64,000 bases of DNA from Amycolatopsis jejuensis. Its GTDB lineage: Bacteria; Actinomycetota; Actinomycetes; Mycobacteriales; Pseudonocardiaceae. How positions within the stretch are numbered: the first letter of the stretch is position 1; each line of letters begins with the position of its first letter. The position numbers and the translations under genes were made by a program. Where the stretch lies: contig NZ_JNYZ01000025.1 of the NCBI RefSeq assembly GCF_000717335.1, positions 1-64,000 of the forward strand, read 5' to 3'. The notes beneath the pieces were generated by a model. The model ran no database searches. It saw only the letters and a program-made list of their open reading frames with translations, and was not told where the DNA came from. Below, piece after piece: positions 50,762-60,586 of the stretch.

Positions 50762-51225
50762 TCCGTCACCTCCTGTCCGGACGCCTCGATCACGGCACTC
50801 ACGATGTTGTGGTACCCCGTGCAGCGGCAGAGATTGCCTTCCAGCGCGGCGCGGGCTTCCTGCCGGGTCGGCTTCGGGTTTTCCTTCAGCAGGGAAACCG
50901 TCGCCATCATCATGCCCGGCGTGCAGAATCCGCACTGCAGACCGTGTTGCTCGCGGAAAGCGCGCTGTACCGGGTGCAGCTCCTCACCGGTGGCCAGACC
51001 CTCCACAGTGGTCACTTCGTGGCCGTCCGCCTGCGCGGCCAGCACGGTGCACGACTTCACCGACTCGCCGTCGAGCAGCACCGTGCACGCGCCGCACGAC
51101 GTGGTGTCACAGCCGATGTTCGTGCCGGTCAGCTCCACCGTGTCCCGTAGGTAGTGCACGAGCAGGGTGCGGTCCGGCACCTCCCCGGCGGTCGTCTTCC
51201 CGTTCACCTCGATCGAGACCCGCAC
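50758..51225 (-). CDS. coxS: Molybdenum hydroxylase 2Fe-2S subunit (CoxS-like)
   Basis: A 155-residue iron-sulfur subunit with both clusters: plant-ferredoxin type [24 protein letters not shown] and the C-terminal [15 protein letters not shown] with [13 protein letters not shown]. It links the molybdenum and FAD subunits. It begins one base after the stop of the large subunit gene. Confidence 0.94.
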   Translation of the reverse strand: MRVSIEVNGKTTAGEVPDRTLLVHYLRDTVELTGTNIGCDTTSCGACTVLLDGESVKSCTVLAAQADGHEVTTVEGLATGEELHPVQRAFREQHGLQCGFCTPGMMMATVSLLKENPKPTRQEARAALEGNLCRCTGYHNIVSAVIEASGQEVTE

Positions 51226-51226
51226 G

Positions 51227-53479
51227 TCAGTTCGCCTTCCTCGCGTCGTTCAGGGCCGTCCACACCCGCAGCGGGGTCGTCGGCATGTCCAGGTGCGTGA
51301 CGCCGAGGTGGGCGAGCGCGTCGACCACCGCGTTGTGCACCGCAGGCGTGGAGCCGATCGTGGCCGCCTCGCCGATCCCCTTGACCCCCAGCAGGTTCCG
51401 GGTGGTCGGCGTCTCCATGTCCACCAGCTCGAAATCGGGCAGCTCGGTCGCGGTGACGAAGGAGTAGTCCGCGAGCGTCGCCGTGGTCGGGTTGCCGTCC
51501 GCGTCGTAGCTCATCACCTCGAGCAATGCCTGCGCGATGCCCTGGCCGAGCCCGCCGTGCCGCTGGCCGCGGAACGTCAGCGGGTTCACGATCGGGCCCG
51601 CGTCGTCGAGCGCGACCATCCGGGTCACCTCGACCTTGCCGGTCTCGGTGTCGACCTCCACCACCGCGAGGTGCGCCCCGAACGGGAACGTCGGGCTGCC
51701 GTCGCCGAACCAGACGTCCGCGGTGAACCCGCCCGCCTGGCCCGCGACCCGCGCCCAGTCCAGCGTGGCGCTCGACGGCGCGCCGCGCACCTGCCAGGTC
51801 CCGCGGTCGACGTCCAGCTCAAGGTCTTCGGGTGCTGCCTCCAGCAGCTCCGCCGCGACCTGCCGGGCCTGCGCCACGACCTCGTCCGCGGCCTGCCGGA
51901 TCGCCGACCCGCCGAGCTGCAGCGACCGCGAGCCGAACGTGCCGACCGCACGCGGGACCTCGTCGGTGTCGCCGTGCCGCACGGTGATCTTCTCCAGCGG
52001 CACGCCCATCCGGTCGGACAGCAGCATCGCCAGCGTGGTGCCGAGCCCCTGCCCGTGCGGCGAACTGCCGGTCCACGCGGTGATCGACCCGTCGGCGTGC
52101 ACGTCGACCCGGCCGCTCTCGCCACCGCCGTCGCCGCCGGTGATCTCGACGTACGCGGCGATCCCGAGGCCGAGCGCCACCGGGTCGCCCGCCTCCCGGC
52201 GCTTCGCCTGTTCAGCCCGCAGCTGCGCGTATCCCGCCGCATCGAGGACCTTGTCCAGCGCCGCCGCGTACTCGCCGGTGTCGTACGAGCCGCCGGTGGG
52301 AGTCTGGTACGGGAACTCGTCGGGCCGGATGAAATTGACCCGGCGTACGTCCGCCGGGTCCATGCCGATCTTCGCGGCGAACAGGTCCATCGCCCGCTCG
52401 ACCGCCGCGGTCGCCTCCGGCCGTCCCGCTCCGCGGTACGCCGCGATCGGCGTGGTGTTGGTGACCACGCCGCGGCTGCGGGTCTGCACCACCGGGAAGC
52501 GGTACACGCCGGGCGCCATCAGCTCGGTGAGCGTGGGCAGGAACAACGTGCGCGGGTACGCACCGGCGTCCTGGATCACGTCCAGCCGGTACGCCAGCAC
52601 GGTTCCGTCGCGCTTACCGCCGATGGTGACGGTGTTGCGCTGCGCGCGGCCGTGCGTCATCGAGGTGAGGTTCTCGCTGCGCGATTCGGTCCACCGCACG
52701 GCCCGGCCCGCCTGCCGCGACGCCCAGCCGAGCAGCGTCGCTTCCGGGTCCGCGCCGATCTTCGCGCCGAAACCACCGCCGACGTCCGGCGCGATCACCC
52801 GCACCCGGTCCGCGTCGATCCCCAGCCCGGCGGCGACCGTGCTGCGCCCGATCTGCGCGTTCTGGCTGGAAAGCCACAGCGTGACCCGGCCGTCGTCACC
52901 CCAGGCCACGGACGCGCCGCGGACCTCGAGCGGGGCGGGCGCCACGCGCTGGTTCAGAATCTCCTCGGTGACCACGACGTCGCACTCCGCGAACACCGAG
53001 TCGTCGAACTCTTCCGCACCGTGCACCTGCACGACATTGCTGTCCTGGTCCGGGAACAGCAGCGTCTCGCCGGACAGCGCCGTGTCGAGGTCGGCGACGG
53101 CGTCGAGCGGGTCGTAGTCCACGTCGACCAGCTCGGCCGCGTCGGCCAGCTGGTACCGCTCCTCGGTGAGCACGAGCGCGACCGGCTCGCCGACGTACCG
53201 CACGACGTCCGCCGCCAGGTACGGCTCGGTGACCGGACCTGCCTTGCGCGGCGCGAGATCCAGGTCCGCCGCGGTGTACACGGCGACCACACCGGGTGCG
53301 GTGCGGGCTTCTGCCACGTCGATCCCGGCGATCCGCGCGTGCGCGATCGGGCTCCGCACGAAGACCGCGTGGGCCGCGCCGGCGAGCGCGTCCTCCCGCA
53401 GGTCGTCGACGTACGTGCCGCCTGCGGTGATCAGCTTCTCGTCCTCGACGCGCACCACCCGGGTGCCGACAATGCTCAT
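51227..53479 (-). CDS. Molybdenum hydroxylase large subunit, form II (CoxL-like)
   Basis: A 750-residue molybdopterin subunit: [75 protein letters not shown] and [24 protein letters not shown] with the catalytic Glu (GIGEA). The active-site loop is AYRGAGR, the form II pattern, not the AYRCSFR loop of true CO dehydrogenase; so aldehyde, purine or another heterocycle is the more likely substrate than CO. Maturation proteins are not present here. Confidence 0.9.
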   Translation of the reverse strand: MSIVGTRVVRVEDEKLITAGGTYVDDLREDALAGAAHAVFVRSPIAHARIAGIDVAEARTAPGVVAVYTAADLDLAPRKAGPVTEPYLAADVVRYVGEPVALVLTEERYQLADAAELVDVDYDPLDAVADLDTALSGETLLFPDQDSNVVQVHGAEEFDDSVFAECDVVVTEEILNQRVAPAPLEVRGASVAWGDDGRVTLWLSSQNAQIGRSTVAAGLGIDADRVRVIAPDVGGGFGAKIGADPEATLLGWASRQAGRAVRWTESRSENLTSMTHGRAQRNTVTIGGKRDGTVLAYRLDVIQDAGAYPRTLFLPTLTELMAPGVYRFPVVQTRSRGVVTNTTPIAAYRGAGRPEATAAVERAMDLFAAKIGMDPADVRRVNFIRPDEFPYQTPTGGSYDTGEYAAALDKVLDAAGYAQLRAEQAKRREAGDPVALGLGIAAYVEITGGDGGGESGRVDVHADGSITAWTGSSPHGQGLGTTLAMLLSDRMGVPLEKITVRHGDTDEVPRAVGTFGSRSLQLGGSAIRQAADEVVAQARQVAAELLEAAPEDLELDVDRGTWQVRGAPSSATLDWARVAGQAGGFTADVWFGDGSPTFPFGAHLAVVEVDTETGKVEVTRMVALDDAGPIVNPLTFRGQRHGGLGQGIAQALLEVMSYDADGNPTTATLADYSFVTATELPDFELVDMETPTTRNLLGVKGIGEAATIGSTPAVHNAVVDALAHLGVTHLDMPTTPLRVWTALNDARKAN

Positions 53480-53531
53480 CTGTCCTCCTGCTCGGGTACC
53501 CCGCCGACTATGCCCGGTATTCGTTCGCGCG

Positions 53532-54296
53532 TCAGCCTGAATAGGCCTGCCACGCGAGAACCGCGGCGAGCGCGAGCCCGCCGAGGCCGATCGCGATCCG
53601 CAGCGGCGTCGCGGGAAGATAACGCACCAGCACCGAGCCCAGCCACGAGCCCGCAACCGACCCGGCGCAGACGGCGATCGCGGCGGGCCAGAACACCTTG
53701 CCGGTGAAGGCGAACACCGGCGCCGCGATCAGGTTCGCGGTGCCGGTGGCCACGTTCTTCGCGGCGTTCGTGCGAGCCAGCGCCTGGCTCCAGACCGTGG
53801 TGAGCAGCGCGAGCATCAGCACCCCGGCCGCCGCGCCGAAGTATCCGCCATAGACCCCGATCAGGAACGCCGCGATCCCGGTCAGCGGACCGATCCCCCG
53901 GTGCTCGTGGTGCTCGGCCATCCGCCGCAGCCGCGGACCGGCCATCAGCACCACCGACGCGCCGCCGATCAACCAGGGCACCACCAAGGTGAAACTGTCC
54001 GGCGAACTGACCAGCAGCACCAGCCCGCCGCACGCCCCGCCCACCGTGGTGATCAGGCACAACGGCAGCAGCCGCCGAGCCTGTCCGCGCAGCTCCGGCT
54101 GGGAGCCCGCGGCCGCGCCGGCAGTACTTCCCAGCATCGCCACGGTGTTGGTCATGTTCGCGCTGACCGGCGGCAACCCGGCAGCCAGCAACGCCGGGTA
54201 CGACACCAGCGAGGCGAGCCCGGCGACCGCGCCGGTGAGCCCTGCTCCGACGCCGGCCAGGAGCAGCAGGGCGAACTTGCCGGCGTCGATGGTCAC
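53532..54296 (-). CDS. TauE/SafE-family membrane protein
   Basis: A 254-residue membrane protein with about eight helices: LLLLAGVGAGLTGAVAGLASLVSYPALLAAG, ANMTNTVAMLGSTAGA, FLIGVYGGYFGAAAGVLMLALL and KNVATGTANLIAAPVFAFTG. TauE/SafE proteins export sulfite, sulfoacetate or other organic anions. It lies 52 bases upstream of the molybdenum hydroxylase genes on the same strand and may carry its substrate or product. Confidence 0.9.
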   Translation of the reverse strand: MTIDAGKFALLLLAGVGAGLTGAVAGLASLVSYPALLAAGLPPVSANMTNTVAMLGSTAGAAAGSQPELRGQARRLLPLCLITTVGGACGGLVLLVSSPDSFTLVVPWLIGGASVVLMAGPRLRRMAEHHEHRGIGPLTGIAAFLIGVYGGYFGAAAGVLMLALLTTVWSQALARTNAAKNVATGTANLIAAPVFAFTGKVFWPAAIAVCAGSVAGSWLGSVLVRYLPATPLRIAIGLGGLALAAVLAWQAYSG

Positions 54297-54345
54297 CGCG
54301 AAAGCAGAACATACCGGCTACGCCATATAGGTCGTTATACAGTGG

Positions 54346-54972
54346 TCAACTCGCCAGCCCCGGTTCTCCGGGCAGCACGAGGCTGTGCCCGGTGTGCTCC
54401 ACTTTGGCCCGCAGGTACCGCACGTTCCGTTCGGTGGCGAACACGCCCGTGCGGACCCGCTCGCGCACCTGGATGCCGTGCCGCGCCAGCTGCGCTGCCT
54501 TGTCCGGGTTGTTCGACAGCAGGTCCACCTGCTGGACCCCGAACACGTTCAGCATTTGCGCGGCAGCCGTGTAGTCACGCGCGTCTTCGGGCAGGCCGAG
54601 GGCAGCATTCGCGGCGTACGTGTCCATGCCGGTGTCTTGCAGCGCGTACGCGTCGAGCTTGTTGTACAGCCCGATGCCACGCCCTTCCTGGCGCAAGTAG
54701 AGCAGGTACCCACCGGCCGCGGAGATCCGCTCGACCGCCTCCTGCAGCTGCGGGCCGCAATCGCAGCGCGCGGACCCGAAGACGTCACCGGTGAGGCATT
54801 CCGAATGCAGCCGCACCAGCGGGACCGGCCCGGGTTCGCCCAGCACGAAGGCGAGGTGCTCGAGCCCGTCGGACAGTCCCGTGAAGGTGACCGCCTCCGC
54901 ATCCGCCGCCGGCCCGTCGCCGAACCGCAGCGGGATCCGGACCCGCGTGCGCACCTGGGGCATCCTGCTCAT
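54346..54972 (-). CDS. ribA: GTP cyclohydrolase II
   Basis: A 208-residue stand-alone RibA: zinc site HSECLTGDVFGSARCDCG, catalytic RQEGRGIGLYNKLDAYALQD and LNVFGVQQVDLLSNNPDKAAQL. It opens GTP to 2,5-diamino-6-ribosylaminopyrimidinone phosphate, the first step of riboflavin synthesis. ATG 54972 has AAAGGAG six bases upstream. Other riboflavin genes are not near. Flavin or 5-deazaflavin demand could be high given the oxidoreductases in the window, but no link is shown. Confidence 0.94.
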   Translation of the reverse strand: MSRMPQVRTRVRIPLRFGDGPAADAEAVTFTGLSDGLEHLAFVLGEPGPVPLVRLHSECLTGDVFGSARCDCGPQLQEAVERISAAGGYLLYLRQEGRGIGLYNKLDAYALQDTGMDTYAANAALGLPEDARDYTAAAQMLNVFGVQQVDLLSNNPDKAAQLARHGIQVRERVRTGVFATERNVRYLRAKVEHTGHSLVLPGEPGLAS

Positions 54973-55072
54973 GCACAACTCCTTTCCCCCTCGGTGATCC
55001 CGACCCTACCCACTGCCCCCGACAAAACTCCGGCGTCCAACGTCACAAGCTTGATCGCGTAAGGTCGGGAAT

Positions 55073-56215
55073 ATGGCCGCAAGCCCGGAGCCGTTCACCC
55101 CCGGAACCGATCCCGCGCAGCTCGAAGACCTGCGGGTACGGCTCCGTGCCACGCGCTGGCCGGACGCCCCGGAGGACGGCTGGGGCCTCGGCGCCGACGT
55201 CGGGTACCTGCGTGAGCTCGTCCGCTACTGGGCCGAGGAGTTCGACTGGCCGAAGCAAGAGGCCGCGCTCGCGCAACTGCCCCGGTACCGCGCCGAGGTC
55301 GGCGGGTCGGGCATCCATTTCGTCCACGCTCGCGCCGCCACCGGCCCGGCCCTGCCGCTCGTGCTGTGTCACGGCTGGCCGGATTCGTTCTGGCGCTACG
55401 CGAAAGTCGTCCCGCTGCTCACCGACCCGGGCGCACACGGCGCCGACCCTGCCGACGCGTTCGACGTCGTGGTACCCGACATGCCCGGGTACGGCTATTC
55501 GGACCGGCCCGAAGGCCCGGCGCCGGATTCCCGCGCGGTGGCCGGGCGGTGGGCCGAGCTGATGACCGTGCTGGGCTACCCACGGTTCGCCGCCGCGGGC
55601 GGGGACATCGGCAGCGCGGTCAGCCGGTTCCTCGCGCTCGACCATCCGGACCGCATCATGGCCGTGCACCGCATGGACGCCGGAATCCCCGTGTTCACCG
55701 GCGATCCCGCCGAGCTGACGCCGGAAGAACGCACGTGGCTGAAGGGCGCCGCGGCTTGGGGCGCCACCGAGGGTGCGTACGCGGCGATGCATCGCACCAA
55801 ACCGCAGACGGCCGCGGTCGGGCTCACCGATTCGCCCGCCGCGCTGGCCGCGTGGATCGTCGAAAAGCTGCGCGCCTGGAGCGACTGCGGCGGGGATGTC
55901 GAACGCTCCTTCACGAAGGACGAGATCCTCACCAACGTCACGATCTACTGGCTCACCGGCACCATCGGCTCATCGATGCGGATGTACCGGGCGAATGGCG
56001 CAATCCCGCCGGAACAGCACGCACGCCGGGTCGAGGTGCCGTCGGGGTTCTCGCAGTTCCCGGCCGACCTGATCCGCGCCCCGCGGGAGTGGCTGGACCG
56101 CACGGCGAACACCGTCCGCGTCACGGCCCCGGAGCGCGGCGGGCACTTCGCGCCATTCGAAGAACCCGAGCTGTACGCGCAGGAACTGCGCGACTTCTTC
56201 CGTCCCTACCGCTGA
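55073..56215 (+). CDS. Epoxide hydrolase (EHN-type alpha/beta hydrolase)
   Basis: A 380-residue enzyme with the N-terminal EHN domain (DPAQLEDLRVRLRATRWPDAPED, YLRELVRYWAEEFDWPKQEAAL), then the hydrolase fold: LVLCHGWPDSFWRYAKVV (oxyanion HGWP), PDMPGYGYSDRP, nucleophile Asp in AAAGGDIGSAVSRFLAL, and His in RGGHFAPFEEPELYA. It opens epoxides to diols; the substrate is unknown, and juvenile-hormone-type or xenobiotic epoxides are hydrolysed by relatives. It is divergent from ribA and ends against the FHA-like gene. Confidence 0.92.
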   Translation: MAASPEPFTPGTDPAQLEDLRVRLRATRWPDAPEDGWGLGADVGYLRELVRYWAEEFDWPKQEAALAQLPRYRAEVGGSGIHFVHARAATGPALPLVLCHGWPDSFWRYAKVVPLLTDPGAHGADPADAFDVVVPDMPGYGYSDRPEGPAPDSRAVAGRWAELMTVLGYPRFAAAGGDIGSAVSRFLALDHPDRIMAVHRMDAGIPVFTGDPAELTPEERTWLKGAAAWGATEGAYAAMHRTKPQTAAVGLTDSPAALAAWIVEKLRAWSDCGGDVERSFTKDEILTNVTIYWLTGTIGSSMRMYRANGAIPPEQHARRVEVPSGFSQFPADLIRAPREWLDRTANTVRVTAPERGGHFAPFEEPELYAQELRDFFRPYR

Positions 56216-56216
56216 C

Positions 56217-56975
56217 CTACCCACCCCACGTCGACGGCATCCACTCCACCTCACCCGGCAAGGGCGGCAATACCGGCGCCAGTAACGCCAAATCCGGCGG
56301 CACCAGCACCGCCCCCGAGACCAGCGCCGACACCACCTCCGCGTCCGGGCGACCGGGCCGCACCCGCGCACGTACGCCGTCCAGGACCCCCGCCACCGCA
56401 TCCGGTGTCCAGCCACCCCCAGGGTCCAAAGTGGACAACCGCGCCGCCGCCAGCGCCACCGGGACCGCCCGCGGGCATTCGTCCCGGCGCAGGAAACTGC
56501 GGCCCACCATGGCAAGCACGAGGCGTTCGTCCGGCCGCAACCACACCGCGGGAGCCGCATCCGGTGCGCCGTCGGTGATCCGGACCTCCAGCACGTGCTC
56601 CCGATCGCCCGAACCACGCGCGAACACCGGGAGGTAACCCGGCGGCAGCGGGACCGGCGAGGCACCGGTGAACAGCAGCCGCGACCTCGGCAGCCGCAGC
56701 GGGACCTTGCCGGTGGCCCGCACCCACCACCGGCCGCCGTGGTGCTCCAGGACGCCGTGCCGCCTGCTGACCCGCCGGTCGTCCTCCCCCAGCGGCACGG
56801 TCACCTCGGCCGTGTTCCGCCCGAACGTGACCGGGTCCGTGGCCGACGGGGGCACCAGCACTCCCCCGGTCAGCCCCAGCACCACGAGCGTCCCGGGCGG
56901 CGACGCGAACCCGCGCGCCAGGCTCGGATGCCCCGCGGGCAACGTCCGCATCGGCTCGCCCACGGACACCCCCAC
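56217..56975 (-). CDS. FHA-like protein, paralogue 2
   Basis: A 252-residue protein with an FHA-type core: VTFGRNTAEVTVPLGEDDRRVSRRHGVLEHHGGRWWV, having the GRN, SRRH and N/R positions of phosphothreonine-binding FHA domains. A second domain (WLRPDERLVLAMVGRSFLRR, DGVRARVRPGRPDAEVV) is shared with its neighbour. It follows the kinase and the first FHA protein on the same strand and probably binds a phosphorylated partner. Start GTG 56975 keeps full homology to the paralogue. Confidence 0.75.
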   Translation of the reverse strand: MGVSVGEPMRTLPAGHPSLARGFASPPGTLVVLGLTGGVLVPPSATDPVTFGRNTAEVTVPLGEDDRRVSRRHGVLEHHGGRWWVRATGKVPLRLPRSRLLFTGASPVPLPPGYLPVFARGSGDREHVLEVRITDGAPDAAPAVWLRPDERLVLAMVGRSFLRRDECPRAVPVALAAARLSTLDPGGGWTPDAVAGVLDGVRARVRPGRPDAEVVSALVSGAVLVPPDLALLAPVLPPLPGEVEWMPSTWGG

Positions 56976-57011
56976 TCGCTGCCGGAACGCGGTTGCTCCG
57001 CGTATCCCGAG

Positions 57012-57839
57012 TCAAGCAGGCGGCTCCGGGACCCCTCCCGGATCGGCGTCCCCCGCGGGTTCGAGCAGCGCCAGGTCCGGCGGTACCAGCGACGTGGACA
57101 GCAGCAGTTCCTTGATCAGGTTGTCGTTCAGCGCATTCCCGACCGGCTCGCCGACCTCCTCGCGGGTGAGCCCGGCGACCCCCGCGCGCGCCAGCCGGGC
57201 CCGCACGGCACTCACCAGGTGCTCGACCCGCTTGGCGCTCCACGGCGCATCCGGGTTCAGCTCGGTCAGCTGCTGCGCGACCTGCCGCCACGCCAGCGGC
57301 TGCGGGTACGGATCCTGCAGCAAGTACCGCTGCGCCAGCGAAACGAGCACCAGCCGTTCGTCCGGCGTGAGCCGCCACATCCGCGGCGGCTCGGTGACGT
57401 CCTGCGGCCGCGAGTCCGGGCGGCGGCCGTCCGCCCCGGCCACGTACAGCTCCAGCAGATGCTCCCGGCCGGCCGACCCGCGCACGAACGCCGCGGTGTA
57501 CCCCTCGGCGAGCGGCACCGGGTCCTCCTCCGGAAACAGCAGCCGCGACCCCGGGAGACGGATCGGCAGCCGTCCGGTGTTGTGCATCCACCACGAATTC
57601 CGGCGCCGGACCAGGAATCCCTGCTTCCGGCTGACCTTCCGGTCGTCCTCGCCGACGCACACGTGCACGTCTTCGCGGTTGCGTCCGAAAAGGACCTGGC
57701 GGCCGTCGCGCGGCGGCATGCGCACGCCGCCGGTGACAGTGAGCGCGAAGATCGTGCCCGGCGGCGACGGCGGGACCCCGTGCGCGAGGCTGCCGTAGTC
57801 CGGACCGAGCGGTTCGGCCGCGCTGGTGAACGCCATCAT
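57012..57839 (-). CDS. FHA-like protein, paralogue 1
   Basis: A 275-residue paralogue of the next gene: GTIFALTVTGGVRMPPRDGRQVLFGRNREDVHVCVGEDDRKVSRKQGFLVRR gives the FHA pattern (GRN, SRKQ), then a helical part with PDERLVLVSLAQRYLLQDPYPQPLAWRQVAQQLTELNPD, which looks like a DNA-binding or kinase-associated helix domain. ATG 57839 overlaps the kinase stop (ATGA), so FHA protein and kinase are made together; it is a likely kinase substrate or partner. Confidence 0.8.
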   Translation of the reverse strand: MMAFTSAAEPLGPDYGSLAHGVPPSPPGTIFALTVTGGVRMPPRDGRQVLFGRNREDVHVCVGEDDRKVSRKQGFLVRRRNSWWMHNTGRLPIRLPGSRLLFPEEDPVPLAEGYTAAFVRGSAGREHLLELYVAGADGRRPDSRPQDVTEPPRMWRLTPDERLVLVSLAQRYLLQDPYPQPLAWRQVAQQLTELNPDAPWSAKRVEHLVSAVRARLARAGVAGLTREEVGEPVGNALNDNLIKELLLSTSLVPPDLALLEPAGDADPGGVPEPPA

Positions 57840-59629
57840 GTCTTCGGCAGCTTCCCGGCCACGGCACCGGCCAAAGTGGACACCGGGGCGCACAGCCCGT
57901 CCGACGGCGGATCGCCGTGCACCACGATCTTGATCCGTTCCACCGCGCTGTCCCCGTGCCCGTCGGTGTAGGTCCGGTGGACCAGGATGGCCTGGCAGGT
58001 ACCGGCGGCGAAATCATCGGTCTTGAGGTACGCGTCGTGCCCGGCGACCTTCACGAGCTTGCCGGTGTCGCCGTCCGGCGGCTGGTCCCGGTCGAAGACG
58101 ATGGTGACCCAGCGGTCGGTCGACGAGCTCCGCCAATCGCATTCCCAGCCACCGAAACCGGGCTCGATCTTCACCGGCGCGGCCACGCCTGCCGTCGAGG
58201 AAACCGCGTCCGGAGTGAGCAGCGCACACGCGTCGAGCCGGGCCAGCGACGCCTGCGGATACGGCGTCGCGTGCGGCGGAACCCCCGCGGCGGCAAGGAC
58301 TTTCGTCGCCGAGGCCACGGCGACCTCGGCCACCTTGCACACGTCAAGGTGGTCGCCCTTGTCGACGCCGGCGGTCACGCGCACGAGGTAGCGGTCCGGC
58401 AGCTGGATCAGGCGCACGCAGTCGTCGTCCGGCGGCGCGGCGAACACCGAGAACGGACCGGACTTCGACGCCGGGCCCTCCGGGTCGGCCGGATCCTGCA
58501 GCTCGACCTTGACGTCCGCCTGCAGGTCGCCGGTGCGGTGCAGAAGCACGTCGCAGCGGTTGAAGTTGCCGTAGTCCGGGTCGACCTCGGGCTCGCCGAA
58601 CGGGCGCAGCGGCTCGGGATCAACCAGCCGGCACGGGTCGGCGGCCCGCGGGTCGGCGCCGATGCCGAGCTTCGCCGGGGTGACCGCCGACGCCGCCACC
58701 GCCGGGGTCACCGGTTCGTCCTTCGGCCGGATCACGAAATACGTGGTGACGAGCACCGCGATCGCCACGACGACCGCACCCGAGACCAGCAGCCGCCGCC
58801 GGGCCCGGCGCTGCCGCGGCACCGCGACCGGCAGCGTGTCGATGCCCTCGGCCAGCAGCTCGCCCGCAGCGGCCGCGGCGGGCCGCTCCGCCGGGTCACG
58901 GCGCATCAGCTGCTCCAGCGCCGGGGCGAGGCCTTCCGCGTGCTGCGCCGCCGGGACGGTGCCCTCGGCGACCCGGCGGATGGTGGCGTACTCGTTGCCG
59001 CCCGCGAAGGGCGGCGCGCCTTCCACCGCGGCGAAAAGCGTTGCCCCGAGGGAAAAGACGTCCGACGCCGTGGTGGGCGCGTGGCCTTGGGCGACCTCCG
59101 GGGCGAGGTAGTCCGGGGTGCCGCCGATGAACGGGGACTCGGTGACCGTCTCGTCGGTGCGGACCGACCGCGAAATGCCGAAATCGGTGAGCTTCGCGCG
59201 GCCGTCGTCGGTGATGAGGACGTTGCCCGGCTTGACGTCCCGGTGCACGATCCCGTGCGCGTGCACCGCGGCCAGCGCCGCCGCGACCTGCACGCCGATC
59301 TCCGCGACGGTGCGCGCGGGCAGCCGTCCCTCCGCGGCGAGGATCTGGGCGAGGCTGCGCGAGGGTACGTACTCCATCACGAGCCACAGCTCGTCACCCT
59401 GGGCAGCGACGTCCAGGAAGGTGACCACGTTCGGGTGGAGCACCCCGGCCGCCAGCCGAGCCTCGCGGCGCAGCGTCCGCCCGCTGACCACGTCGGACAG
59501 CCGGGCCTGCTTGAGCGCGACCTCCCGGTCGAGCCGCTGGTCGTGCGCCCGCCAGACGACGCCCATCCCGCCACTGCCGATTCGCCCGGTCAACCGGTAC
59601 CGGTCCGCGATCAGCTGATTCGGTTGCAC
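57836..59629 (-). CDS. Membrane Ser/Thr protein kinase (Hanks type)
   Basis: A 597-residue kinase. Cytosolic kinase domain: IGSGGMGVVWRAHD, Lys in REVALKQARL, catalytic HAHGIVHRDVKPGNVLI, DFGISRSV and GTPDYLAPEVAQG. One membrane helix (RRLLVSGAVVVAIAVLVTTYF, about residues 280-305) leads to an outer domain of about 290 residues with several Cys, no PASTA repeats, resembling a DUF3558-like or sensor module. GTG 59629 has GAGGGGAG seven bases upstream; the ATG at 59692 would be an unlikely extension. It heads the operon with two FHA-like genes. Confidence 0.92.
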   Translation of the reverse strand: MQPNQLIADRYRLTGRIGSGGMGVVWRAHDQRLDREVALKQARLSDVVSGRTLRREARLAAGVLHPNVVTFLDVAAQGDELWLVMEYVPSRSLAQILAAEGRLPARTVAEIGVQVAAALAAVHAHGIVHRDVKPGNVLITDDGRAKLTDFGISRSVRTDETVTESPFIGGTPDYLAPEVAQGHAPTTASDVFSLGATLFAAVEGAPPFAGGNEYATIRRVAEGTVPAAQHAEGLAPALEQLMRRDPAERPAAAAAGELLAEGIDTLPVAVPRQRRARRRLLVSGAVVVAIAVLVTTYFVIRPKDEPVTPAVAASAVTPAKLGIGADPRAADPCRLVDPEPLRPFGEPEVDPDYGNFNRCDVLLHRTGDLQADVKVELQDPADPEGPASKSGPFSVFAAPPDDDCVRLIQLPDRYLVRVTAGVDKGDHLDVCKVAEVAVASATKVLAAAGVPPHATPYPQASLARLDACALLTPDAVSSTAGVAAPVKIEPGFGGWECDWRSSSTDRWVTIVFDRDQPPDGDTGKLVKVAGHDAYLKTDDFAAGTCQAILVHRTYTDGHGDSAVERIKIVVHGDPPSDGLCAPVSTLAGAVAGKLPKT

Positions 59630-59781
59630 CGACGCTCCCCTCGGCGTGGTCCGACCCCTGTGAGGTAACTCGCAGTAACGATACTGCATCACCTCCGGGG
59701 TCAGAAAGCGGCCCGGGACCCCTCCCGATCACCTGCGCTACGGTCGCCGCCGACCCCGTCCGCGCCCCTTCAGGGAGACCG

Positions 59782-60555
59782 ATGCGCGCCCCGAACCTGA
59801 CCCCGGCCTGCCTGGCAGCCGTGCTGGCCGTCGCCTTCGCCCCGGCTGCGCACGCGGCCGGTTCTCGCCTGCACATCACCGAGGGCGGTACGCCCGATCA
59901 CCCACGCGTGTACGCGGGCGGCGGCAAGGAGGTGTCCGGCATCGACGTCGACGCCGATTGGGTGGTGGTCGACGGCTACACGCTCACTAAACCGTCGGCT
60001 CCCGGGGTCGAGCTTCGGGGTTCCCACGTGACTCTGCAGAACACGACGATCACCGCACCCCACGGCGGCGACGGCGACGGAATCCGCTTCTTCGGCGACG
60101 ACATCGCGATCCTGCACAACACCGTGCGGCAGACGTCGAACCGCAACGGCCACGCCGACTGCATGCAGACCTTCGCCAGCGACACCCCGCCGAGCAACCA
60201 CGTGCGGATCGAAGGCAACCGGTGCGAGCAGATCGACAACATGTGCGTGATGGCCGAGGGCCCGAACGACGGCGAGGGCGACGGCAAGGGCCACACCACC
60301 GACTTCGTGATCAAGGACAACTTCTGCGAAACCCGTAAGGCGTCACAGGCGCTGATGTTCGAGGACGTCCAGCGGGCCACGATCACCGGAAACACCTTCG
60401 CCGCCGGACCGGACCACGCGATCGGGCTGGCGATCCACTCCACCGGCGCGCACGTCGAGGGCAACCACGTGGACCCGTCGATCCGCTGCGAGGTCGGCAT
60501 CGACAAGTCCTCCCGCGAGGGCTACACCGGACCGGAGCCGAGATGCGCCCCGTGA
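59782..60555 (+). CDS. Secreted right-handed beta-helix protein
   Basis: A 257-residue protein with a signal peptide (CLAAVLAVAFAPAAHAAGS). The repeated pattern VTLQNTTITAPHGGDGDGIRFFGDDIAILHNTVRQT and VRIEGNRCEQIDN is that of pectate-lyase-like parallel beta-helices. Four Cys (HADCMQTF, GNRCEQ, NMCVM, DNFCE) could form disulfides. It may cleave or bind a polysaccharide; catalytic residues are not certain. It is divergent from the kinase gene. Confidence 0.85.
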   Translation: MRAPNLTPACLAAVLAVAFAPAAHAAGSRLHITEGGTPDHPRVYAGGGKEVSGIDVDADWVVVDGYTLTKPSAPGVELRGSHVTLQNTTITAPHGGDGDGIRFFGDDIAILHNTVRQTSNRNGHADCMQTFASDTPPSNHVRIEGNRCEQIDNMCVMAEGPNDGEGDGKGHTTDFVIKDNFCETRKASQALMFEDVQRATITGNTFAAGPDHAIGLAIHSTGAHVEGNHVDPSIRCEVGIDKSSREGYTGPEPRCAP

Positions 60556-60586
60556 CCACTGTGGACAGTCCACTCCGGACCCGCCG

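Noticed and set aside
51227..53479. Aerobic CO dehydrogenase large subunit.
   Set aside because: The active-site loop is AYRGAGR (form II) and lacks the Cys of AYRCSFR needed for CO oxidation.
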